From assembly GCF_030445035.2 (NCBI RefSeq), contig NC_080683.1:120451225-120515224 (forward strand): 64,000 bases of DNA. Direction: 5' to 3'. Source of the stretch: Dasypus novemcinctus (taxonomy: Eukaryota > Chordata > Mammalia > Cingulata > Dasypodidae). The notes under the pieces were generated by a model. It had not been told where the DNA came from. It saw only the letters and a list, made by a program, of their open reading frames with translations, and did no database searches. Positions 11,795 to 24,865 of the stretch are shown here, piece by piece; position 1 is the stretch's first letter; each line of letters starts with the position of its first letter. The position numbers and the translations under genes were made by a program.

Positions 11795-14700
11795 TTTAAC
11801 TGTTTAATAAAAATTGGAGGTACGACACAATATACATAATAAATGCTTTAGTGGATTATGAAAATGCAAAAACTTGTGTGACCGCCATCAGATTAAAACA
11901 AAAAAAGCCCAACACTTCTAGAAGCCCCAGTTGTGCTCTCTTTCATTCCTTGTGCCCTTTCTTCTTCCCAGAGTCAGCCCCTAATTTGAGTTCCAACACT
12001 AGAGTTTACTTATGATCATTTATCAATTTTACATAAATAAGTATTCATTGTGAAGTTACTACTGTCTAAATTTTTGGGTCAATATTTTGCATATGAGATT
12101 CATCCATATTGCTGTATGTAGCTTTTGGGTGATCATTTTAATTGCATTATAATATTCCAGAACTGAATATAGATACACAACAATTTGTTCCATCATTTAA
12201 GTATTAATAGACATGGGTTTCCTTCTGATTTGGAGGCTTAACAAATAATGTTGTTAAAAAACATGTATATTTGCTCCTGTGCATAGATTTCTGTTGTTAT
12301 TCTTAGAAGTGGATTGCTGTGTCATAGGTATGAGTTTGGACAAAGTTAGAAGGTGAATGCATGTATTTTTCTAAAATTGAGTGCTAATTTAAACTCCCAT
12401 CATATCAAGAAATTACCCATTACTTTTTCCCATTATTTTTCTTACTCTACATCCTTGCCCATACAACTTTTCTGCCTCTTAAATATTTACAGTTCTAGTG
12501 ATGTGTATTGATATATAAGCATGGTTAAGTTTTTTTTCCTCTGATTAGTAGTAAGGTTGAACATCCTTAGATATATATATACATATATATATATCAACTT
12601 TTTGGATATATTCTTTTGTGAATCACTTGTTCCATTTTCTTACATTTTAAAATTTTGTTTGGCTGTCTTATTTTTTTTTCAAGTTAGATATTAGCCATTT
12701 GTCAGTAACAGAAAATGTCTAGAAATTATCTTCTCTGTCGCTTGCCTTTTTCACTCTCAATGATATATTTGGTGAGCTGGAGTTCTTGATTTTAGTGTAT
12801 ACCATTCAATCTACCTTTCCTTTAGGATTTTTACTTTTGCATCCTTTAAAATAAATATTTCCTACAACCAAATCATGGATATATTGTCCTATATTTAAAA
12901 TATTTCATAGTGAAATATAATATTTACTATATTTTTATTGATATATTTTAAAAGATTACAGATGTTACCTTCAATTGATAAGTTCCTGCTTAGACTTTAT
13001 TATAAATGACACTGAATTTAATAGATTCTTTCTGGGGGGCATGATTAGAGATGATCATATGGCTTTTTAGAATTGATTTAGTTAATGAGATAAATTGCAT
13101 AGATTGATTGTCCAATGGTAAGGAAAACTTGCAATCCTTAAGTAACCCAAATTGTGATCGTGTATCATATTTTTATATATTACTGGATTTTACAAGCTAA
13201 TGTTCAGTTTACAGTTTTATCACCTATTGATATGAGTAATAATGGCCAGTAATTTCCTTTTTCAGGTAGTCCTTTGAATATACATTATGACTATATAACT
13301 GATGACCAAAATTCAAGTAGAGTGCCAGAAAGGTATTTCCTTCCAAGGTGCCCCAACGTCATGAGTGCTGAGACCATGAAAAAAATAACACAAAATGATG
13401 GATTACATTTGGGTTATTTTTTCTTATATGGTTGAATTTATCCTGCAATTTCTAAATCAGTTTTCCTTCCTTCCCTCTATTCCTCCCTTGCTTCCTTCCT
13501 TCCTTTCCAACTATTAATCTTTGCATGGTACATCTTTTATCCATTCTTTTACTTTCAACCTATTTGTGTACTTGAATCTAAATTCTGAATCTCCATAGAC
13601 AGCCTATAATTGTATCCTCTTTCTTTATCCCTTCTGCCTATCTCTGCCTTTTGATTGGGTAGATTAATCTTTTTATGCTTAGTGTTATTATTGATAAGGT
13701 TGGATTCACATCTGCAATCTTACCTTTTTTTCCCTATATGTCTTGTCTTTTTTTTATTTCTCTGGCCCTCAATTATTACCTTATTTTATGTCAAACAGAT
13801 ATTTTTTACTGCACCTTTTAAATACCATTATTGTTTCTTGTACTGTTTATTTTTGTCCTGTAGATTAGAATGAAAATTTAACTTAAAATATTTTATTTTT
13901 GGATTACTAACTTTATTCTAATAGTACAAAAACTCTGTTCCAATCTGCTTCAATCCCTTCCCTCTTCTTTTTTATATTAATCATCAAACAATATTGTTAT
14001 ACATATGCACCCATCCACAAAGTTGTATAATTATTATGTTATGTAGTTGTCTTTTAAAATAAGAAAGCAAAGAAAATTGTTAAAGACAAAAATATGTTCA
14101 TATTTTCATAATAAATATGTTAACTTCACTGGTGGTGTTTAAATTCGCATGTGTTTAAGAGTTACTGTCTTGTGACCTTACATTTTAACCTGAAAGATGC
14201 ACGTTAGTAATTCTTGAAAGGTAGGTTTGCTAGCAATAAATTGTCAAAGATTTTTTGTAATTTGGGGAATGTTTTATTTTCTAGGACTTTTTATCTTGGT
14301 TGACAATCTTTTTCTTTTAACATTTTGAATATATTATATTATTGCCTGCTGGCCTTCATGCAACTGTTAGTCTTAGGATGCCTATCTTTGATCATTCATT
14401 TTCTCTTGATTCTTTCAGTATTTCCCTTCGTCTTTGACTTTCATCAATTTCACTATGATGTCTGGGTGTAGTTCTCTTGAGTTCCTTCTACTTGGAGTTT
14501 AATGAGTTCTTGAATGTTTAAATTTTTTTTTTAACAAAGCATATGGCCATTATTTCTTCAAATATTATTCCTGCCCTTTTTATTTGTCTTCTGTTTGTGG
14601 AACTTCCATTATGCAAATATTGGTATCCTTAATCTTGTCACATAGTCTTTGCTACTTCATATTTCCTTCATTCTTCTCTCTTTCAGGTGTTGAAACTGGA

Positions 14701-16170
14701 TAATGTCTGCCACTCTAACTTCATGTTCAGGGATTCTTTCTTCTGCCTGTTTAAATCTGCTGTTTAACCCATTTTGTGAATTTTTCATTCTAATTATTAT
14801 ACCTTTCAACTCCAGAATCTTTATTTCAATCATTTTAAAAATTTCTCTTTACTGATATTCTTTTTTGAGTGAGGTGTTGTCATATTTCCCTTTTAATCTT
14901 TAGACACAGTTTCTTTGGTTGTTTGAACATTTTTATAATAGCAGATTTAAGGTCTTCATTGATGAAGACCAAAATCCATGCTCCCTCAGAGACATTTTCT
15001 TTTGGCAGCTTTTCCTCCCCTTTGCATATGACTTACTTTCATGTTTCTTTGCACATCCTGTTGTGGGTTTTTTTGTTTTTTGTTTTTTTTGAAAAGGGAC
15101 ATTTCTAAAAATATAACAAGTATCAGATCCCACCCCCATAATTTGTTGTTCTCTCTGGCTTTTATTGTTTTTATTTATTGTTGCTTATTTGTTGAGAACC
15201 TTCCATAATAATTCTGTAGCGTCTGTATCCCTGCAGTGTGGCAGTATGTCCACTGAATTCTCTTTGCACACCTTTTTAAAGTCTTACCTTTTCTATTTTT
15301 AAGCCTGACTGCCTAGTGGTCCCACCTGGGTCAGTAAACTTTAGTGGTCAATGATTTGTTATAATACTTCACTAAACAGCTAAGTTGTTTTTAGCCATCC
15401 TTTGCAAAAGAGATCCAGATGAGAAGGCACAAATTCCAACTCCAGCCTTAGCTTTCACTTTCTGTTTGTACAGAGTCTTAAAGTAAGCCTGAGTGGAGCT
15501 ACCAGCATCTCCCACACCCCAGGTCTCCCCAGGCTTGCATGCTTACAGACTTTGAGGTTCTCAGGAATACATTGTACCTTTCCAGAGATGGCTTTGGCAA
15601 TCTTGTTCCTCAGGATTTCCTTTTAAATTCCAGGCCAAGCTCTTGTTTGCCCTAACTTAAATCACAGCTTTAAAGAGGTGAGATTTTACCAGCATTTGCT
15701 TTTGTTATTGTAACCCCTGTTCCTAGTCTCCCTACCCCATCCCCACTGTGCTGGGAATAAATACCAGTGTCACCATACCTGAGAATAGAGATTTTTCCCA
15801 GGAATCTGCATGCTCAGACAAAATATTTACAGTGCTATGGGTATGATGATTTTACTGGATTTCCAAAAGAGGCCAGGTACCACATTGTCAGTAATTCTCC
15901 CAGCTTTTAATTACCACCCCACTGAACTGGGAAGGGAGGGATAGTGAAATAGTTTCAACTAAAATATCACATGCCCTACTTTCTTATTGCACTTCAGAAG
16001 TTTCCCTCCAAATGCTTTTTTTTTTAGTTTGTTCTGTGGCTTTGGCAAATTGCCATATTTATTAAATGGTTAACTTTAGTTGTTTTGTTCATATTTCCAT
16101 TATTTTAGAGGAAGAATGAGTTCACCAAGTTTCTCATTCCACCATTCAGAAGTTGATCAGGAGATGGTTG
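11795..16170 (-). repeat. Old near full-length L1 (L1M-type)
   Basis: Runs in reverse across about 4.4 kb. The 3' UTR and ORF2 C-terminal region lie at about 11795-12900, part of the reverse transcriptase region near 13200, and the ORF2 endonuclease region near 13540-13690. ORF1 and 5'-UTR-like sequence occupies about 14100-16170 and includes the 'gatgtctgggtgtagttctc' and 'ttatttcttcaaatattatt' signatures typical of old L1 5' regions. Internal deletions shorten it against the usual 6-7 kb and all frames are broken. A (TTCC)-rich stretch lies at 13465-13508 and a TA-rich stretch at about 12570-12593. Confidence 0.75.
13465..13508. repeat. (TTCC)n-rich low-complexity tract
   Basis: Imperfect runs of TTCC in a pyrimidine-only stretch, inside the L1. 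Simple sequence repeat. Confidence 0.8.
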
Positions 16171-17150
16171 GATTTCTAATCATAGATTATCATGATTCTC
16201 TGGATATAGCAACAGACTTGGGAAATTCTATCTGGGTTTCTATGCTTGGAAATTCTATACTGCTATTTAACTAAAGATTCTGGAATTAAGTTCCTCCCTT
16301 CCTTGCACTCCCTTTTTCTTATATTCATTTCCAATATTTTAATACTAAATTTCCATCTCTTACTCTAACATTTTGTAATGATTTTTAAATTTTTGTTTAA
16401 ATTGCTAGTGGAGGTTTCCTTGGTGTGGAAGGGACTTCGTTTCCCTCTCCTTTCCTTGTTTGCTAATTGTTTAAGAATTATATATTTAAACTAATATTTC
16501 CCTACTGTGACTTTGCCTGTCTAGTTTTTAGTACATAATATTGCTTGGCAATGACAGTTTACCATAAGAAATAATTTGTTTATATATTTGATCAGTGAAA
16601 TCCCTCCAGGGTCCATATAATCTATATGCTCAATGCAAAAAATAATGAAGAAAGTAATATAGTTTTAAGTAGTTTTTATAGAATTGTTATCAAGATGAAA
16701 ATAAAGATTTTGTAAAATCATCTCACTTGAGCACTAAACCAACATAGACAGGAAGAACTCACTTCAATTACAAAAGACCTCCAAAAAGAAAATTCTATCA
16801 TCTTGCTAAAAAAAAGAGAAAAAAACAAAAATATTTGTCTTGGAAACTAATGGTTTTATTTTTATTTCTATACTGCATCATACTGGCTAATTTTATTTAA
16901 AGTCTGGCATATGGGTCAGGACCAATATTTTCTTCCAAAAATATATAGGCCAGAGTCAAAAAATGTTAAAAGCAAACAAACAGTTTGTTCCAGGGTCAAA
17001 AAGCCTTTTATTGCTCAAGTAGAACAGCTCTGTTTTCTAACAATTACATTTTGCCAACCATGTGGATAAAATAATAAGGAAGATGCTATTTCAATTTCTC
17101 CATCTTCTTTAGAAGTGGTCCTTGGTAGAAAGGGAAGATTGCAGATATTA
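16171..17150. other. Unassigned sequence
   Basis: No gene or confident repeat. It separates the L1 from the MaLR internal region. Confidence 0.5.
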
Positions 17151-17764
17151 ATTGGCCATTCAGCTGTCCTGAGGAGGGTAGGCCTGTATGCCAGAGATTA
17201 GGGAAAATGTTGTCAGCACCCCACTAAGGGAGTTGAGACTCAGAGAGTCTCCGAGACTGGAGAAGTGTGGCCATCGCCCCCATGTTCTTGGAGGTTGAGG
17301 TCTAGAGCTTGGTCCCAACCAGGTGCTTGATGAGGATGAACGAAGAAAATGGTTGTTGGGCAAGCCTGTGGAAAGGGGGGCCCTCATGAGGCCCAGAGGT
17401 GCAGAAGACATCGTTCTAAGGATGACTCAGACTGAAAATCTAATGGAGTATGTCCTGCAGGATTTCAGAACTGTTGGGGACCTGCGACACAGTTTCCCTC
17501 TCGATCACTCCTTATGGTCATGCCAATGTTTTGCCTTGGTCTGTCCCTCTTTCTATATTGGAAGCATTTAACTTGTTTTGTAAGTTTGACCAGGTCTATA
17601 GTCAGCAGGGACTTTTGACCCAAACAAAACTGCTTGCCTATGAATGATTTTTATGTGATTTTATACTTCACATTGCTAATGAAGTGATTTAAGCTTTTTG
17701 GAATATTGTGATGAAATTAATGTATTTTGCATATGGGAAATATGTCTTTTGGGGATTCAGAGGG
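17150..17764 (+). mobile_element. MaLR (ERVL-MaLR) internal 3' end
   Basis: The segment shows the 'ttggaagcatttaacttgtttt' and 'gtattttgcatatgggaaatatg' signatures that lie just upstream of the 3' LTR in mammalian apparent LTR retrotransposons. It ends precisely where the LTR at 17765 begins. MaLR internal regions carry little or no intact coding capacity, and this copy has only short broken frames. Finding internal sequence attached shows that the local LTR family belongs to MaLR elements and is not an unrelated transposon. Confidence 0.7.
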
Positions 17765-18320
17765 TGGCGGTTTGAATTTGGCAAATCCCAAAAAGAGAAA
17801 GAATATGTTTTTGAACTAATCCATTCCTGTGGGTGTGAGGCCCTTTTTTTGGTCTCTGTCAGTGAAGCATGATTCAAGTTGGTTCTCTATCCTCTTACTA
17901 TAGCTGATAAAACAGAGACACAGAGAAACAGACAGACAGGAAAAGAAAGCCACCATATTTGATCCTGTAATATGAGGGAAAGTCCTCCAGATTCACTCAC
18001 AGCTGAGGCCCAGGGAGAGATGAGATATATGTCTGATAGCTTTCATTGAACTCAGGAAGAAAGCAGAGCAGTGGAGACTGATAGAGGAGGACCAGAAAAA
18101 GACAAACCCTTTGCCTGGTTGCTCTCAGCTGAGCTCAGACCTGGGCAGAGGTTGGCAGCCATCTTGTTTCAACATGTGGCAACTGACTTTGGTGAGAAAG
18201 CACCTCATACTTTGCCTTGATTTGGACTTTTCATGGCCTTGGAACTGAAAGCTTTTACCCCAATCAAAGCCAACTCATTCCTGGTACTTTGCATCAGCAG
18301 CCCTTTGGCAAACTAAGTCA
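17765..18320 (+). repeat. MaLR-type 3' LTR
   Basis: Starts TGGCGGTTTGAATTTGGCAA and ends 'ctttggcaaactaagtca'. It aligns end to end with the LTRs at 47846-48465 (same strand) and 9285-9862 and 38175-38785 (opposite strand). A 'cttttaccccaatcaaagcc' segment near the 3' end stands where a poly(A) signal would be expected. About 556 bp. Confidence 0.85.
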
Positions 18321-19709
18321 TTTCTAATAAATTCAAGTTGAAAGTTAAGTAAGAAATATGAGAAAAAATTGGTCAACCAGATTCTTCTAGAAAATTCTCT
18401 GTTCTAGTTACTCTACTCAGGAAGTAATTTTTAAAAGTTTACTCCAACATTTAAAATGTTTCATATTACGTCTAAAAATTCCTAATTCTTAACTAAATAG
18501 TTGCTTAGATGGATGCAAGTTTAATCCAGATTGTCCTTCCTAATGTAATAAAAATAATAATAGTTATAGCAATTCTAACAATCTAATCACATTCAGTGAC
18601 ATATATTATATTGTTATTATTTGACATATATTAATATTTCTGAAGGCACTATTTGGCTCAAGTTCTGAAGAGATGATTTCTTCTAGAGATGGCACATCAT
18701 GATGCACTGCTGGAAAATGCCAACATCCAGCACAGAGTCAAATAATAGGAGATTCAAGACTTAGATCCTGCACTCTATCCATCATGTCTCCTGCTGCATG
18801 CTGTTTTCTGGGATATCCAACTTTGCCCTAGAGAGTGCATATAGCCTGTAATCTATTACCTATTAATGCTTAAGCACACTCTTCTCTTCCAAATTTTATT
18901 TGTAAGAATATAAGCAATTCTGGCTACAATATCTGTAAAAGCCAAACATATACCACAAATAATTATGTGCTTTCCTATCGGTTCAGGCTTCTTTTCACAA
19001 TGGAGCAAGATCCTATAAGTTATAAAATAAAATCTCTGTCTCTGTAGGAGAAATAAGTCTTTGAAAAAAAAATAAAACAATAATAAAATTCTCTAATTAA
19101 AAATTAATGCAATTTAGACATCAATGAAGAATTTTCTTTTCTCTAAAATAAACAAAAGGGACACAGTTTGGAATAGGTGTGAAAAACAGTTACAAATGTG
19201 CAATGTGTCTTAAGAAACAATACTGACCCCCTGCTTGCCCAGATAATCTTGCAATTAAACAATATTTCATTACATATTTTGGCATGTCTTTGAAATTTAA
19301 AAGCATGTCTTTGTATAATGTATAGTCTTGGCCCAAATGTTACTCTCTGAAAATAATTGGAGAAAATACATGCTTGCCTGGGATTCAGATTAGTGGGGAT
19401 GGTGTAGTAAACTTAGAAGACCCTGGGGCCATGTTGCATGATTACTGTACCAAAGCCCTGCCTCCTGCCAGCTAAACCCCCAAATGGAATATCCATGTTT
19501 CAAGGACATTCAGTGATCCTCAACTGAATCATCCATGGCATTATAGGTACAGGAAAAGTTACCTAGATTTGGGAAGATACACTGCTGGGGAAAGGAATTG
19601 GGCATGAGTTCAGAAACTTTACACAGCACTGTAGAGTCTAGAAGATGGTAGAGATTGAAAGAGGTAGTTAGTTAGAAGTTTGAGATTCTACCAATTATCA
19701 AAGATAATT
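18321..19709. other. Mostly unassigned AT-rich sequence
   Basis: No gene seen. A short segment at about 18725-18800 ('gattcaagacttagatcctgcactc') resembles the 5' part of a MIR in reverse orientation, at low confidence. The rest shows nothing I can name. Confidence 0.45.
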
Positions 19710-20167
19710 ATGAAAATTATTTCAAAAGGCAAGGGGCTCTGAATGGCAGAATCATCCTAAAAAAGGAGGAACAAAGTTGGAGGACTCTCACTTCTGGATT
19801 TAATCATATTACCTAGCTACAGTGCAAAAAACCAGCATGGTACTGGCATGAAGATTGACATACAGACCAATGGAACTAAACTGATTTTTCAGAAACAGAC
19901 CCTTACATCTATCATCAAGTGATTTCTGACAAGGCTGTCAAGCCCACCCAGCTGGGGCAAAGCAGTTTATTCAACAAATGGTTCTGGGAGAACTGGATAT
20001 CCATAGCCAAGAGAAAGAAAGAAGACCCATCTCACACCTCACACAAATATTACCTCAAAATGAATCAGACTTAAATATAAAAGCCAGAAGCATAAAACTC
20101 CTAGAAGAAAATGTAGGGAAACATCTTCAAAACCTGGTGGTAGGCAGTAGGTTCTTAAACCTATTCT
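19710..20167 (+). repeat. L1 ORF2 C-terminal fragment
   Basis: Contains recognisable ORF2 downstream signatures in order: a 'ggcatgaagattgacatacagaccaatgg' segment, 'atttctgacaaggctgtcaag', 'caacaaatggttctgggagaactgga', and 'ataaaactcctagaagaaaa'. A 64-codon open frame at 19978-20172 is part of this decayed ORF2. It ends against a T-rich tract at about 20168. Confidence 0.85.
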
Positions 20168-20757
20168 ATTGAGACTTTTTTTCTTTTTTTTTAAACATGA
20201 GAAAACACACTTTGTTGCACTCAAGTTATAAGAAAATAAAATTTCTAGGTGAATCAAACCATAGACACCATCCCTTTTAAAGTTGTTTTCCTTTATCATG
20301 TCAGGTTGTTATCTAACTAAAATTAACATGAATCTGACTGTTTAAATCAGACTGTAAATAAAACAAAGAAAAAATAAACAAGAGGGGGGAAAAGGAGAAC
20401 ACCTAGAATACAGTGTTAAGTGATTGTCACAATTGAGCTTGAGTTGTGGCTCTTGTAGAATGAGGCAAACCATTTGATTTTTACATTTATTTTGTTTGTT
20501 TGCATATGATACCTTTACTACAAAAACTGAATAGTTTCTGCTTTGTCAGTTACTCACAGCAATAAAACTGTTAACAGTTGTTTTGCCAAATACTGTAGAA
20601 CACTAACACTGACCAGCAACACTATTTTAATTTTGTGTTTTATATTTTAAAAAAATATTTTGTCAGGTGTACTATGTCGTTTCTCCATAGAACAGGTGGT
20701 AACAGCACTGTTCCAAGGAAGGTGTTTTAATTTTTGCCAGATAAAAGAAAATAAGTT
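20168..20757 (-). pseudogene. Possible retrocopy of an mRNA 3' UTR
   Basis: Bounded on the left by a T-rich tract (about 20174-20192) that reads as a poly(A) tail on the minus strand. It sits between two L1 fragments of opposite orientation. The minus-strand sequence has no open frame of note and looks like a 3' UTR: AT-rich, with several AATAAA-like motifs. I could not identify a parent gene. It could instead be another repeat family or unique sequence. No target-site duplication was found. Confidence 0.3.
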
Positions 20758-21237
20758 TTGCACACACTCTCGATTCTTTACTTGGAGGCAAACTTCATTC
20801 TTTATTATCTGAAACTCTCCCATTCTAGATATAGTATCATATCATCAGTGAATAGTGAAAGTTTTATTTCATCTTTTCCTATTTGGGTACCTTTTATTTC
20901 CTTATCTAGCCTAATCCCTCTAGCTAGAACTTCTAACACAATATAGAATAACAGTGGTTACAGTGGGCATCTTTGTCTGCTTCCTGATGTCAACAGGAAA
21001 GCTATCAGTCTGCATTGAGTACAATGCTAGTTGTAGGTTTTCATATATGCACTTTATAATGTTGAAAAAGCTTCCTTCTATTCCTATCTTTTGGAGTATT
21101 TTAATTAAAAAAGGATGCTGTATTTTATCATATGCCTTTTCTACATCAATCAAGAGGATCATGTGTTTTTTCTTCTTCAATTTATTAATGTAGTTTATTA
21201 CACCGAACAATTTTCTTGTGTTGAACTACCCTTGCAT

Positions 21238-21580
21238 ACGCTATAAACAGACACTCAAGAAGACACACTGGAAGAGAGAGAGTTCCACAGATGCCAGAGG
21301 AGGGAACATTTTCATGTGACTGAAAGGAGAATGCTCAAACAGCTACAGCCCTGGGGGAAGATGAGACATTTGCCTGATGGACTACAGAGGAGAGACCAGG
21401 CAGAGATAAATAACTCATTTGCTTCAACATGTAACAACTGACTTTGGTGAGAAAGCAATCTTGAGGTGGACTCTTTAGGACCTTGCAACTGTTAGTTTTT
21501 AACCCAAGTAAATGCCCTTTATAAAAGTCAACAGATTTTGGATACTTTGCCTCAGCTCCCCTTTGGCAGACTAGTACGTT
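21238..21580 (+). repeat. MaLR-type LTR, 5' truncated
   Basis: Begins within the 'gctataaacagacactcaagaagacacac' segment and ends 'cctttggcagactagtacg'. It matches the 3' 55-60% of the family copy at 47846-48465. It lies inside the L1 reverse transcriptase region, and roughly 250 bp of ORF2 are missing at the junction, so insertion was accompanied or followed by deletion. Confidence 0.8.
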
Positions 21581-22057
21581 AGCCTTGAATGATTGGTCGA
21601 ATTCACCTGTGAAGCAATCTGGTCTTGGACTTTTCATCTCTGGGAGATTTTTGATGACTGCTTCAATCTCTTTTCTCGTGATTGGTTTGTTGGAGTCTTC
21701 TATTTCTTCTAGAGTTAGTGTAGGTGGTTCATGCATTTCTAGGAATTTTAATTCATTCTATCATGCTATGTCTTTTTATTGGGGAGCTCAAGCATTTAGC
21801 ATTCAATGTTGTTATGGTAAAGGCATTAATTACTTCATACATTTTGTCCTTTGGCTTTCCATTGTCATATCATACTATTGTCTATCTTTTTACCCTTTAA
21901 TTTATCCTTCCTAATAACCTTCTACCCTCTTCTTCAAATCCCTCATCCTTGTTTTTTTTCCTTTCATGTTGCAGCATTCCTTTTAGTATCTCTTGAAATT
22001 CTGGTCTTTTGGTAACTTACTTTCTGTTTGTACTTGTCTGTAAAGAATTTAAACTCA

Positions 22058-22270
22058 CCCTCATTTTTTTTAATTTGAGATATGAAGGAATGAACTCAGG
22101 ACCTCACACAAGGGAAGACAAAGCACCACGAGTGAGCCACACCCACTCCCCAATGAGTGTTGTTTCTTTTGTTTGTTTTTGTTTTTGTTTTTATGAGGTA
22201 CCAATATTGAACCCAGGACTATGTACATGGGAAGTAGGTGCTCAACCACCTGAGATACAACTACTCCCCT
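22058..22270 (-). repeat. Two tRNA-derived SINEs in tandem (dimer)
   Basis: Two reverse-oriented SINE heads lie head to tail: 22062-22150 and about 22165-22268. Each has a T-rich tract at its left end and a 'ctcaggacctcacaca...gagccacacccactcccc' type body. A similar CCTCATTTTTT motif lies on both sides of the pair (about 22056 and 22271) and probably marks the target-site duplication of the whole unit. It lies between ORF1 and ORF2 of the host L1. Confidence 0.8.
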
Positions 22271-23870
22271 CAACCTCATTTTTTAAGGACAGTCTTGCCA
22301 GACATAACATTCTTGGCTGGCAGATTTTCTCTTTCAGTACCTTAAATACATCATACCACTTTTTTCCCACCTCCATGGTTTCTGAATAGAGGTCAGGCCT
22401 GGGACTTAATCTTATCAGTTTCTCTTGCATGTGATCCTTTGCTTTTCTCTTGCTGCTTTCATAATCCTCTCTTTATCTCTGATATTTTTCATTCTAAATA
22501 GTAGATGTCTTTGGGTAGGTCTATTCATATTTATTCTGTTTGGGGTGTGTTGTCCTTCCTGGATATTGATGTTTATGTCTTTCATAAGGGCTGGGAAGTT
22601 TTCAGTCATTATTTCCTCAAATATTCTTTCTGCCCCTTTTCCATTCTCTCCTCCTTCTGGGATGCTGATAAGATGTATATATGTGTGTTTTGGATTGTCA
22701 TTTAATTCCCTAAGACTCCATTTTTTTTCAATTATTTTCTCTTTTTTCTCCTCTTTTCCAGTTTGCATGTTCTGTCCTCAAAATTACTAATTCTGTCTTC
22801 AGGCAATTCAAATCTGCTTTTATGTGCATCTAATGTATTTTTAATCTCATATAGTGTGTCTTTCATTCCCATAAGCTCTGACACATTTTCTTGCAGGATT
22901 TCAAATTGTTCTTTATCCCACCCAGTGTCTTCTTAATATATTTTATCTCTTTAGTCATAGATCTCCTCAATTCTTTGAATTGATTTAGTACATTTGTATG
23001 ATTATTATTGATTAGATTTCATAATACCCATACCTCTTCAGCATATTTGCTTAGTTCCTTTGGCTGAGCCTTCTCTTCCTGTTTCCTAGTGTGACTTATA
23101 ATTTTTTACTAATGTCTAGGCATCTAAATATGTTGGTAAATTTACTCTGACGGCCAAGTTCCCTCTCTTGACTAGTATTTTTTTTTTTATTTCACAGCTC
23201 TTATTTTGGGTTCGACTTATCCTAAATCTTTAAATTGCCCAGCTTATGTTATCAAAATTGGGCCAGGATATCACTAAGGGGGGGTGTCAATTTTCTCCCA
23301 GGTGTGAGGTAAAGAGTAACCTAAAAGCAATTTTGATCCTTGCAATTTCCTGGCTGGCCTGCAGAGGTTACTGATCAGCAAACTTTTCTAAGAAGGTACA
23401 TCTTCCAATCTTTGCTTTCCTGTGTTTCTGGTATGGCTAGAGCTAAGATTCAAAGCAGGTTCTGCTGGCCAATTCAATAGAAGCCCTTTGACTCACCCTC
23501 CTTTTTCCCTTTAAAGAGATTAAAGAAGGAAGATGTCTGTTCCCCTCTCAGTCAGCTTCAGTGAGCCAGGGCTTTTATCTCAGCTTACGGGTCTTGAGGG
23601 TGGGCATGGGAACCCTTCCTGGCCACTGCAGGGGTTTGGTAACTCACATTTTTTTGTTTGTTTGTTTTAGGTTCTTTGTTCCTCTGTCCCTTGCCCTCCT
23701 GGGAGTTGTGCAGCACTATCTTGGTTTGCTGACCACCAAAGCATGTTGCTCAGACAGCTTTTGGCCCTTTTCCCATTGCTTTAGTGGAAGAGTTGAACCT
23801 TATCTGCCTACTCCAACACCATCTTCCCAGATCTCCTCTATTCTATCTTGTTTAAGGTTGGGTTGAGGGT

Positions 23871-24442
23871 GTGTATGGAGAGACTAAAACATGAACTGGG
23901 TCATAGCTGGAACCAAAGCTCTTATGTAATATCTACCATTCTGTATTTTAAGTAAAATTACCTCTATTTTATATCTAACCAAAATGAACATCACTAAATA
24001 TAAGAAACTGACAAGATACATCTTTATCGAAGTTTTTATCAGGTCTCAAAACTCTTTAGATGCTTATCTTTGTTCTGAATACTTTATTTTCATGAGTTAC
24101 CGTCACAAGCTGCATGTTACTGGGTACCTGTAGATTTCTGCTCCTGCCCATTGGGCATCATGATACAGTGGCATCAGTTCCTAGATATTGTTTTTGCCAA
24201 TTATTGTGTTTTTGAACAAGAAGTTATTCTGAGAAAGAATTTTATAAATTCCTTCTTATTAGATAAGTGTAATAATACTCTTTTGACTTTTAATTTTTTA
24301 TACTTTAGTTTATTACAAGTCACAGAAAAATAAAAGCCATATTACTAAATATAATATTTTATAATGATAAATAAGCACAGAGTTTAGTTTACTAAGGCAC
24401 CCAAAAGGTATGACTTGGTGTACCTGAGGATAAAATTTCAGT
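23871..24442. other. Unassigned AT-rich sequence
   Basis: No gene or repeat that I can name. Confidence 0.5.
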
Positions 24443-24865
24443 TGTTATGGTAGACACAGAAATGTGCTAACCAGATTCTCTTCAAAGAACAAGCTGCCCA
24501 GTCTTAGGGAAAGAAGTTATCTTTGCCCATCAGCACTTAGGGATAGTCCAAGCTTCAGAGAACCATGCTGCCCACAGCAGTGGTCCTTCTGGGACCAGCC
24601 CACATCCAGTGGCTGTATCACATGAGCATTCACAGGACAATCATTTTGGTTTAACACTGGAGAATTCAGAACTGTCCGAGCTTCTGTGCACCTCCTGGGA
24701 CTGGCAGAAGCTTGCGTCACGTTAAAGATCAACTTCTTTCCTTTCTTAATCTTTCTTCTTCTACCTCCCTTCCTAAGGCATTCATCATAAGGGCCCTTCT
24801 CACAAAATATCCCTAATTTTAAACTCTGTCTCAAGTCTCTTTCCTGAAGAAACCAAACGGTAACA
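24443..24865 (+). repeat. ERVL-type LTR
   Basis: Starts TGTTATGGTAGACACAGAAA and ends 'gaaaccaaacggtaaca', with the typical ERVL-LTR 3' segment 'ttttaaactctgtctcaagtc' before the end. It is followed by 'gatactggcaggggtta', in the position expected for a primer binding site. About 423 bp. The subfamily is not assigned. Confidence 0.6.

Larger units (their letters stand above)
20758..23870 (-). repeat. L1 with ORF1 and partial ORF2, nested insertions
   Basis: From right to left: 5'-UTR-like sequence (about 23000-23870); decayed ORF1 at about 22290-22770, whose conceptual product has the RNA-binding core signature (ENFPALMKDI, TPNRINMNRPT and IRDKERIMKAAREKQRIT-like blocks); the start of ORF2 near 21790; then a jump to the reverse transcriptase N-terminus at 21590-21740 (SPRPDCFTGEF-like) and the catalytic-region fragment at 20920-21210 (DVEKAYDKIQHPFLIK-like). 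The endonuclease region is deleted. It is interrupted by an LTR (21238-21580) and a SINE dimer (22058-22270). Non-functional. Confidence 0.85.

Noticed and set aside
19710..23870. Inverted L1 fragments as one twin-primed L1 insertion
   Set aside because: Twin priming would leave the 5' part inverted at the 5' side. Here the order and orientation of the fragments are opposite to that, and another block lies between them.
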